Below are positions 1 through 5,225 of a stretch of 5,225 nucleotides of DNA, in pieces. How positions within the stretch are numbered: the stretch's first letter is position 1; every line of letters starts with the position of its first letter. The position numbers were made by a program, and so were the translations under genes. The DNA lies in assembly GCA_031292465.1 (NCBI GenBank), contig JARLHB010000183.1, positions 1 through 5,225 on the forward strand, read 5' to 3'. The notes beneath the pieces were generated by a model. It was not told where the DNA came from and did not search any database. It worked only from the letters and a program-made list of their open reading frames with translations. Origin of the DNA: Ignavibacteriaceae bacterium. GTDB taxonomy: Bacteria > Bacteroidota > Ignavibacteria > Ignavibacteriales > Ignavibacteriaceae.

Positions 1-2
1 CA

Positions 3-74
3 AGCGGTATATATTTCGTTAGAATGATTTCGGAAAACTATGTACATACGGTAAAAATGATGCTTCTTAAATAG
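3..74 (+). CDS. C-terminal end of a T9SS-exported protein (partial, cut by left edge)
   Basis: An open frame enters from the left edge and ends at TAG 72-74. It gives 23 residues that begin SGIYF and end KMMLLK. This is the closing part of a Por secretion (type IX) sorting domain, whose last strands typically read 'ASGIYFYR...KKMLLIK'. The two bases before it (CA) fit an Ala or Ser codon, as in the usual ASGIYF. The gene starting at 233 ends in nearly the same way (SGIYFYR...KKMLLIK), which supports the frame. The tail directs a protein that has crossed the inner membrane through the outer-membrane T9SS translocon, where the domain is usually removed. The catalytic or binding part lies outside the window, so the function is unknown. 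Its position just upstream of a second T9SS cargo suggests another extracellular enzyme or adhesin of the same locus. Confidence 0.8.
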   Translation, partial: SGIYFVRMISENYVHTVKMMLLK

Positions 75-111
75 TATCACGAATATTTAAAGCATTATTA
101 AGTAATACTAT

Positions 112-145
112 TAGTCAGTCGGTAAAATATCTTACTGGCTGACTA
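112..145. terminator. 14-bp inverted repeat, probable transcription terminator
   Basis: The left arm at 112-125 (TAGTCAGTCGGTAA) pairs with the right arm at 132-145 (TTACTGGCTGACTA) across a 6-base loop (AATATC). All 14 positions pair in RNA, two of them as G-U wobbles. The stem starts 38 bases after the stop codon of the upstream gene and lies about 90 bases before the next start. This fits a terminator separating the two genes. There is no clean U-run after the stem (the next bases are TACATTTACT), so the hairpin may act weakly. It could instead be an RNA 3'-end stabiliser or an operator for a dimeric repressor. Confidence 0.5.
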
Positions 146-187
146 TACATTTACTAAATCCTTTCAGATGTAAAATAAATAATCCAG

Positions 188-218
188 TTTGTATATTACA
201 TATTAACAATTAACATTG
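188..218 (+). promoter_or_regulatory. Possible Bacteroidota-type promoter for the exported glycosidase gene
   Basis: TTTG at 188-191 is followed, after 19 bases, by TAACATTG at 211-218. The known Bacteroidota primary-sigma consensus is TTTG, then 19-21 bases, then TAnnTTTG, so this site has one mismatch in the downstream box. Transcription would begin near 225, only about 8 bases before the ATG at 233 but about 83 bases before the in-frame ATG at 308. The region is very AT-rich, so a chance match is possible. Confidence 0.4.
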
Positions 219-232
219 TCATATTATTTATT

Positions 233-2926
233 ATGAAAATAATTAATACTAATAAATTAAATCACCTTGCAAAAGTCTCAGGCAATAAAATAACTGCCGC
301 ATATAATATGATTAAGAACTTAAAAGATTATTTTAACCTGACCATTAGGCCGATCTTATGTTTTTCAACCATGTTAATATTAATTTTGTTTGCAGCAGCA
401 AAGCCTGTATTCTGTCAGACATTAACATGGGATCAAACTGTTCAACTTGGTAATCTGGATAAAGCAGGATTATCCCGTCTTCAAGCTACCGATTATCAGT
501 ATGAAGTTATGGGATTAGCCGGTACTACACTGCGGGTAGGGCCGTACGGTTTCACTTCCGAAAGCTCGCCGAATGTTTTTTCGCCAAGCGTGCTTTTATA
601 TCATCCATTTTTTGAATATGAGTACTGGTGGAATACTTACAGTCACCGCCAGCAGCCGTTTGGCATATTTGGCGGATATATGACTTCGAATCAAAGCAAC
701 GCGGTTCAAAGTAACGGAGCCATTACCGCATTCAATCATCATCTTGATATAAGCACCGGCATTCTTTCAATTAATCTTGGCCTTACTGTCGGCGGAACGG
801 CATTTAATTCACAGCGCCAGGAGTTTGTAACCCCTGCAGGAGTCTGGGTTGTACGCATATGTGATTCTTTAGCGGTTCAGCCTTTTTTTCTTAAAATAAG
901 TTCTACTGTTGACCAGGTAGATAATATCGTTTATTTATATTCAGCAAAAGCAAAAACAAACGGATTAGTTGTTACTGCTGTTTCTCCTAATGCAAGCACT
1001 TCTTCTCTGGCTGTTGCATGGGATGGCGCCTGCACTGTTGATACTTCCAATGGTTATAAAATTACAGCAAACTCAGCCAATGACACACTTACATTTTATA
1101 TTGCACCGACATCATCTTACAATCCTAACAGTACAAATACCGGGGATGAAGCATGGAGCCTTGCTAGTTTGGGAAAAGCAAATGGTTATGAAAGTGAAAA
1201 GCAGTCAACTTCAGGTTGGTGGAAAAATTATTGGGCGCAGCATCAGGTAGATCTTCCCGCTTCGGAAAATGTGCTTGCAAGATGGTATGCGTTGTCTCTT
1301 TATTATCACGGTGTATTTTTCGGAAATTCACATATACCGCCAGGCCTTTGGGGTACAAGCGCTTTTCCCGGCGGCGGTGCGGTCTGCCCGGAATTCGATT
1401 TGCCTTACAGCCAATTGGCAATGATTTATACTAATCATGTTGCGGAATCCGGCAATATTGTTGACTGGATAAGAAATACATTGCCGCAGGCAAAGAAGAA
1501 TGCTTTAAGTTCTACGTTATATAATGTAACAATCAGCCATAATTGGGGAGCAAAATACGGCTGGTGGGTTGGTTATGACGGCAAATATATTATTCCGGGC
1601 ACTGTTCCGGAAGAGATAAATCTTTATGAGAATTACCCAAGCGCTAATTGTGCCCTTATGGCTGCAAAACATGCAGACTTTACAATGGACCCTTCTTATA
1701 ATGCATTTGCCGATACAGTACTTGTACAGACTACCAAAGTTGAAACGGATGATCAGGCTTTAAATGGCAGTACATACCAGGACGCTAATTTGCCTAACAA
1801 CGTACAGCAGGATGCATGCATTTACGGATTAACCGAATGTGTTGCAAGAGGACTGGCAGATTCCGTGTGGACCGCTATGCAGCCAAAGGTGCTGATGCCC
1901 GAAGGTATATGGGTTAAAAGTACCGCTCCCTACAGGCAGAAAGTTCTTATAGGTAGTTCCGGCGCTGTTCCCGGTTCTGGTGGTTATTTTGGTGATGCAC
2001 CTTTGCTTAGTGCTTTATGGTGGTATGGAATAATTAAGAAAAATGATCCTGTAATAAAGCCTACTTTTGATATGGTTAGTTTGTCCAACACAGCCGCTTA
2101 TGTTTTCAACCGCGGTACAATGTCTGTTACTGCTTCTAAAATTTACGATTGGAACAATGCTTATAAATGGGCAGTTTCGTTAACCACTCCAGATGTAACA
2201 CATGATGATGCTACAATTTCCGAGTGGAAGCTGGATGCTTATGATTTTCAAAGGACGCCGGAAACTGCTGCACACGGAGCATTGATTTGTGCAGTTACAC
2301 AAATGTTTGTTGATTCAGACAATAACGATCCGATTGAAGTTTTTCCTGCCATACCATCCTCATGGTGGACCTCCGGGGCAAGCTTTACTAATATACTGGT
2401 TAAAGGCGGTATTGCCGTAAGCGGAAATATTAACGGCGGTAACATTACGGTAAACCTTGAAAATAAAAATTCGGCTCCCTCTAAAATTAATTTGCATGTA
2501 TGGCTTCCTTCCGGCACAACATCTCTCAGCCTGTCTCCGTTGGGAACAGTTGTTAATAACGGCTATGCAGCTTTGAGCGACTCGATTTCAGGAAACAGAG
2601 GCAAGAGTTACAATTTCATACTGCAACCAACATCTGTAAATGAGGAAGATAATTTAAACCCGGCAAATTTTGACCTGATGCAAAATTATCCTAATCCGTT
2701 TAATCCATCTACACAGATTAAGTACAGCATTGCGCAAAGTGGATTTGTATCGCTTAAAGTTTATAACTTGTTAGGCCAGGAAGTTGCAGCTTTGGTTAAT
2801 CAGGTGCAGAAGACGGGGAGCTATGCTGTAAATTTTGATGCTTCCAAACTGGCAAGCGGCATTTATTTTTACAGGATTCAGTCAAGCAATTTTTCAAGCG
2901 TAAAAAAAATGCTTTTGATAAAATAA
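233..2926 (+). CDS. T9SS-exported six-hairpin (GH95-like) glycoside hydrolase
   Basis: This 897-residue protein probably cleaves a sugar from plant or microbial polysaccharide outside the cell. Residues about 40-61 are a hydrophobic export signal, with likely cleavage near Cys61-Gln62. Residues about 85-300 form a beta-rich N-terminal region (FNHHLDI at 167-173). From about 328 an alpha-helical toroid follows, with WWKNYW at 329-334, an IPPGLWG loop at 368-374, NHVAESGNIVDWI at 401-413 and IEVFPAIPSSWW at 701-712. These are the places where GH95 and related (alpha/alpha)6-barrel glycosidases show similar wording. Residues about 715-800 are a beta domain, and 812-897 are the type IX sorting tail (NYPNPFNPST, SGIYFYR, KKMLLIK). 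The Asn pair used by GH95 fucosidases seems replaced near 389-394 (DLPYSQ), so the substrate is uncertain; an alpha-L-fucosidase, L-galactosidase or rhamnosidase-like activity is possible. No Shine-Dalgarno precedes the ATG at 233. The in-frame ATG at 308 (Met26) would give a more usual 36-residue signal peptide. Confidence 0.75.
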   Translation: MKIINTNKLNHLAKVSGNKITAAYNMIKNLKDYFNLTIRPILCFSTMLILILFAAAKPVFCQTLTWDQTVQLGNLDKAGLSRLQATDYQYEVMGLAGTTLRVGPYGFTSESSPNVFSPSVLLYHPFFEYEYWWNTYSHRQQPFGIFGGYMTSNQSNAVQSNGAITAFNHHLDISTGILSINLGLTVGGTAFNSQRQEFVTPAGVWVVRICDSLAVQPFFLKISSTVDQVDNIVYLYSAKAKTNGLVVTAVSPNASTSSLAVAWDGACTVDTSNGYKITANSANDTLTFYIAPTSSYNPNSTNTGDEAWSLASLGKANGYESEKQSTSGWWKNYWAQHQVDLPASENVLARWYALSLYYHGVFFGNSHIPPGLWGTSAFPGGGAVCPEFDLPYSQLAMIYTNHVAESGNIVDWIRNTLPQAKKNALSSTLYNVTISHNWGAKYGWWVGYDGKYIIPGTVPEEINLYENYPSANCALMAAKHADFTMDPSYNAFADTVLVQTTKVETDDQALNGSTYQDANLPNNVQQDACIYGLTECVARGLADSVWTAMQPKVLMPEGIWVKSTAPYRQKVLIGSSGAVPGSGGYFGDAPLLSALWWYGIIKKNDPVIKPTFDMVSLSNTAAYVFNRGTMSVTASKIYDWNNAYKWAVSLTTPDVTHDDATISEWKLDAYDFQRTPETAAHGALICAVTQMFVDSDNNDPIEVFPAIPSSWWTSGASFTNILVKGGIAVSGNINGGNITVNLENKNSAPSKINLHVWLPSGTTSLSLSPLGTVVNNGYAALSDSISGNRGKSYNFILQPTSVNEEDNLNPANFDLMQNYPNPFNPSTQIKYSIAQSGFVSLKVYNLLGQEVAALVNQVQKTGSYAVNFDASKLASGIYFYRIQSSNFSSVKKMLLIK
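2666..2923 (+). other. Type IX secretion C-terminal sorting domain (within the glycosidase gene)
   Basis: This segment encodes residues 812-897. It begins NFDLMQNYPNPFNPST, continues through a beta-sandwich pattern (VSLKVYNLLGQEV, then a GSYAVNFDASKLASG turn) and ends in KKMLLIK. These are the hallmarks of the Por/T9SS type A sorting family. A low-complexity linker rich in Asn, Glu and Asp (about 803-811) separates it from the preceding beta domain. Its presence implies that the organism has a type IX secretion system and that the enzyme is released or surface-attached. Confidence 0.95.
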
Positions 2927-2963
2927 TATTATACTATTACTTAATAACTGATAACATTTTTAT

Positions 2964-2969
2964 AGAGGG
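2964..2969 (+). promoter_or_regulatory. Ribosome binding site deciding the GTG start of the isomerase
   Basis: AGAGGG at 2964-2969 sits 4 bases before GTG 2974. It is the only good Shine-Dalgarno match here, and the protein begins with the expected superfamily start (KIGLFSIGLDTYW) just after this codon. The next in-frame ATG codes for residue 52, inside the fold, so GTG is the likely start. Confidence 0.7.
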
Positions 2970-2973
2970 CAGA

Positions 2974-4398
2974 GTGAAACCAAACAAGACAAAAATCGGA
3001 TTATTTTCAATAGGCCTGGATACATATTGGGGGCAGTTCCCGGGGCTTTTGGACAGGCTTGAGGGTTACCGCAAAGATATAGTGCAGCGGCTTAGCAGTT
3101 TCGGTGCAGATGTTATTGATGCGCAAATGGTGGATACTGTTGAGAAAGCTTATGAAGCAGGCGAGTTATTTAACCGGGAAAATGTTTCTGTTATTTTTCT
3201 TTATGTTTCCACTTATGCACTTTCATCCACTGTGCTGCCTGTAGTTCAGAAAGCTAAGGTTCCGGTAATCATCCTGAATTTACAACCTGTACCGGCTATT
3301 GATTATGTTGCATTTAATAAACTTAAAGACCGCGGCAAGATGACGGGCGAGTGGCTTGCACACTGCCAGGCTTGTTCAGTACCGGAGATAGCCAGCGTGT
3401 TCAACCGTTCGGACATAAAGTATGAATTTGTTACCGGATATATGGAAGATACGGCAGCCTGGAGCGAAATAGAAAGCTGGGTTGATGCTGCAGGGGTTGC
3501 CGAAGTAATGCGGACAAACTACCTGGGCATACTCGGGCATTATTATAATGGCATGCTTGATGTTTATACAGATTTAACAATGCAGTCAGCCGTATTTGGC
3601 ACCCACATTGAGCTTGTTGAAATGTGCGAAGTGAAAAAATACAGGGATGAGGTTACAGCGCCGGAAGTAAAGGAAAAGATAAATGAATTCCATAAGGAAT
3701 TTGATGTCTCCCCGGAGTGTTCCGCTGACGAAATAGAACGTGCAGCACGTACATCAATTGCACTTGATAAGCTTGTAAGCGCCCGTATGCTTGGTTCGCT
3801 TGCTTATTATTATGAAGGCACTAATGGCAATGATTATGAAAACATAGTCACATCCATAATTGCAGGAAATACTTTATTAACAGGCAGGCACATTCCTGTT
3901 GCAGGCGAGTGCGAAGTGAAAAATGCACAGGCCATGAAAATAATGGACACCTTTGGAGCGGGCGGTTCATTCTCAGAATTCTACGCAATGGATTTTAATG
4001 ATGATATAGTAATGCTTGGCCATGACGGTCCTGCACATTTTAAGATTGCAGAAGGGCGTGTTAAACTTGTGCCGCTTCCGCTGTTTCATGGAAAACCGGG
4101 TAAGGGCCTTTCAATACAGATGACAGTTAAGAACGGCCCGGTAACATTATTATCAGTAGTTCAGGGAAAAGACGGACTGTTTTTACTGACAGCAGAAGGT
4201 GAATCTGTTCCCGGTCCGGTACTTGAAATAGGAAATACCAACAGCAGGTACAGATTTTCTCTTGGTGCAAAAGAATTTATCAACCGTTGGTCAAAGCAAG
4301 GGCCTGCTCATCACTGTGCAATAGGAGTGGGGCATATAGCAGATAAAATTGAAAAACTAGGAATGCTGCTCGGTATTCCGGTAGTAAATATTTGTTGA
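2974..4398 (+). CDS. L-arabinose/L-fucose isomerase superfamily protein (AraA-type), probable deoxy-sugar isomerase
   Basis: This 474-residue cytosolic enzyme probably performs metal-dependent aldose-ketose isomerisation. There is no signal peptide. The N-terminal half (about 7-190) has the alternating alpha/beta pattern of the superfamily (IGLFSIGLDTYWG at 8-20; VSVIFLYVSTYALSS at 71-85). The middle has TDLTMQSAVFGTHIE (199-213). By hand alignment to E. coli AraA, the metal ligands are kept: Glu312 in AGECEVK (AraA Glu306, GEGDWK), Glu335 in SFSEFY (Glu333, SFMEDY), His350 in MLGHDG (His350, LGSHM) and His447 in PAHH (His450, GGAHH). Length is near that of AraA (about 500). It is too divergent to be called AraA. 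The gene begins 47 bases after the glycosidase with no hairpin visible between them, so co-transcription is likely. With rhaM and rhaT downstream and no rhaA in view, L-rhamnose is the best guess for the substrate; L-fucose or L-arabinose remain possible. Confidence 0.85.
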   Translation: MKPNKTKIGLFSIGLDTYWGQFPGLLDRLEGYRKDIVQRLSSFGADVIDAQMVDTVEKAYEAGELFNRENVSVIFLYVSTYALSSTVLPVVQKAKVPVIILNLQPVPAIDYVAFNKLKDRGKMTGEWLAHCQACSVPEIASVFNRSDIKYEFVTGYMEDTAAWSEIESWVDAAGVAEVMRTNYLGILGHYYNGMLDVYTDLTMQSAVFGTHIELVEMCEVKKYRDEVTAPEVKEKINEFHKEFDVSPECSADEIERAARTSIALDKLVSARMLGSLAYYYEGTNGNDYENIVTSIIAGNTLLTGRHIPVAGECEVKNAQAMKIMDTFGAGGSFSEFYAMDFNDDIVMLGHDGPAHFKIAEGRVKLVPLPLFHGKPGKGLSIQMTVKNGPVTLLSVVQGKDGLFLLTAEGESVPGPVLEIGNTNSRYRFSLGAKEFINRWSKQGPAHHCAIGVGHIADKIEKLGMLLGIPVVNIC

Positions 4399-4631
4399 TT
4401 AAATTCACCCGCTGTTAAATAGAATATCTGTGTAAGAATATTTATGCCTGAAATTATGGAATAAATACGATCCGGTTGAAATTCAAACAAGTAATTACCA
4501 AATCAAATTTTTCCATTCATACAATAATTATCAATTTTATTTAGGTAATCCATCCTTTGCTTTAATATTTATTTACAAAGATAAGTAAAGGTAATCTTTA
4601 ATTTAATTATATAGTATAAAGGGATCTTAAC
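4399..4631. other. Intergenic region, AT-rich, no gene
   Basis: This 233-base gap between the isomerase and rhaM holds no convincing reading frame. It contains an 8-base direct repeat AGGTAATC at 4543-4550 and 4589-4596, and the same core in reverse (ATTACC) at 4494-4499. There is also a short palindrome TTGAAATTCAA at 4476-4486 and a weak AAAGAT/ATCTTT inverted repeat at 4577-4582 and 4594-4599. I find no strong terminator hairpin and no promoter that I would defend. The length suggests that rhaM-rhaT may have their own promoter here. Confidence 0.5.
4618..4624 (+). promoter_or_regulatory. Ribosome binding site of rhaM
   Basis: AAAGGGA at 4618-4624 lies 7 bases before ATG 4632 and supports that start. 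The same AAAGGGA string occurs at 4991-4997 before the rhaT start. Confidence 0.7.
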
Positions 4632-4946
4632 ATGAAACGCTATGCATTTAAGATGAAATTATTTCCGGGAAATAAAGAAGAATACGCGCGCCGCCATAAT
4701 GCAATATGGCCTGAGCTGAAAGACCTGCTAAGTGAAACGGGTGTGCGTGATTACACGATATTTTTAGATGAAGAAACAAATACGTTATTTGCAATTCAGA
4801 AACAAGATGGTAAAGCATCATCGCAGGATTTAGGAACAAATCCGATAATACAGAAGTGGTGGAAATATATGGCAGATGTAATGGAAACAAATCCTGACAA
4901 ATCTCCTGCATCAATACCGCTTACAGAACTCTTCCACATGGATTAA
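4632..4946 (+). CDS. rhaM: L-rhamnose mutarotase
   Basis: This 104-residue protein matches E. coli RhaM (YiiL) along its whole length and has the same size. The enzyme interconverts the alpha and beta anomers of L-rhamnose in the cytosol, supplying the anomer used by the isomerase. Visible family features are EEYARRHNAIWPEL at 16-29, containing Tyr18 and the catalytic His22 at the same numbers as in E. coli; YTIFLDEETNTLFA at 41-54; and QKWWKYMADVMETNPDKSP at 74-92, with the active-site Trp pair at 76-77. The C-terminal TELFHMD corresponds to the E. coli QEVFYLP end. The fold is a dimeric alpha/beta ferredoxin-like one. It lies 61 bases before rhaT and probably shares a transcript with it. 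Some relatives act on other 6-deoxy-sugars such as L-fucose, so the exact sugar is inferred. Confidence 0.94.
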   Translation: MKRYAFKMKLFPGNKEEYARRHNAIWPELKDLLSETGVRDYTIFLDEETNTLFAIQKQDGKASSQDLGTNPIIQKWWKYMADVMETNPDKSPASIPLTELFHMD

Positions 4947-5007
4947 GCCGGAACAGCAATAAGCCATACCTATAATTAATAAATATAACAAAAGGGACAT
5001 ACCACAA

Positions 5008-5225
5008 ATGGAATCAATATTAAGTATTGTATTAATGGCAATAGGCAGTGCTTGCGCAGCAAGCTTCTATGTGCCGATAAAAAAGGTGCATGGCTGGTCG
5101 TGGGAGAGTTACTGGATAGTGCAGGGAGTGTTTTCATGGATAGTAGCACCGTGGGTGTTTGCATACTTTACAGTCCCAAACCTTGGAGCAGTACTAAGTA
5201 ACTCGCCTTCCGGTGCAGTTGCGTA
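5008..5225 (+). CDS. rhaT: L-rhamnose/proton symporter RhaT, N-terminal part (cut by right edge)
   Basis: Seventy-two codons are visible from ATG 5008, and the frame is still open at the edge. The start is supported by AAAGGGA at 4991-4997. Residues about 4-22 form a first membrane helix, then the loop FYVPIKKVHGWSWESYW (20-36), then a second helix at about 38-56. The wording closely follows E. coli RhaT, which has ASAACFYAPFKKVKKWSWE followed by a SWIILPW helix; here the helix reads SWIVAPW. RhaT is an inner-membrane importer of about 340 residues and 10 helices that brings in L-rhamnose with protons. It completes the uptake side of the locus, next to the mutarotase. Distant Bacteroidota homologues could carry a related sugar, but the local match is strong. 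Confidence 0.92.
   Translation, partial: MESILSIVLMAIGSACAASFYVPIKKVHGWSWESYWIVQGVFSWIVAPWVFAYFTVPNLGAVLSNSPSGAVA

Noticed and set aside
1164..1434. Overlapping open frames on both strands inside the glycosidase gene
   Set aside because: They lie fully within a well-supported coding region, have no ribosome binding site or recognisable motif, and look like shadows of the main frame.
4430..4444. Repeated AGAATAT-type strings after the isomerase, considered as a terminator
   Set aside because: Only about 5 base pairs could form around a 10-base loop, with no GC-rich stem and no clear U-run.
4572..4615. TTTACA and TATAGT considered as a sigma-70-like promoter before rhaM
   Set aside because: The two boxes are 32 bases apart, and the downstream one overlaps the region just before the ribosome binding site, so the geometry is wrong.
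4648..4914. Minus-strand open frame opposite rhaM
   Set aside because: It lies opposite an unmistakable rhaM gene, and its translation shows no family features.
4976..5164. Minus-strand open frame opposite the start of rhaT
   Set aside because: The plus strand encodes a clear RhaT N-terminus with a ribosome binding site. The antisense frame has no such support.

Overview
The window looks like a carbohydrate-use locus of a low-GC member of the Bacteroidota/Ignavibacteria lineage. The main reason is that two separate reading frames end in a Por/type IX secretion (T9SS) sorting tail. The complete one carries the 'NYPNPFNPST ... SGIYFYR ... KKMLLIK' wording common in Ignavibacteria and relatives. 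Everything recognisable lies on the + strand.

Layout: (1) Positions 3-74 hold the last 23 codons of a gene cut by the window edge; its product also ends in a T9SS tail. (2) Positions 75-232 are non-coding, with a 14-bp hairpin followed by a plausible Bacteroidota-type promoter. (3) Positions 233-2926 encode a large exported protein with a six-hairpin, GH95-like glycosidase body and a T9SS tail. (4) After 47 bases, 2974-4398 encodes an isomerase of the L-arabinose/L-fucose isomerase superfamily, starting at GTG. (5) Positions 4399-4631 are an AT-rich gap without a gene. (6) Positions 4632-4946 encode an L-rhamnose mutarotase (RhaM). (7) From 5008 to the right edge is the start of an L-rhamnose/proton symporter (RhaT), cut by the window.

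Together the genes read as a scavenging pathway for a 6-deoxy-sugar, most simply L-rhamnose. The secreted or surface enzyme would free sugar from a polysaccharide. RhaT would import it, RhaM would interconvert its anomers, and the AraA-like isomerase would turn the aldose into a ketose. The kinase and aldolase steps are not in view.

The most interesting point is that the isomerase is not a classical RhaA but an AraA-type protein with its metal ligands intact. It may be a non-orthologous L-rhamnose (or L-fucose) isomerase. This rests on gene context and is not proven by the sequence. I see no mobile element, RNA gene, CRISPR array or defence system.
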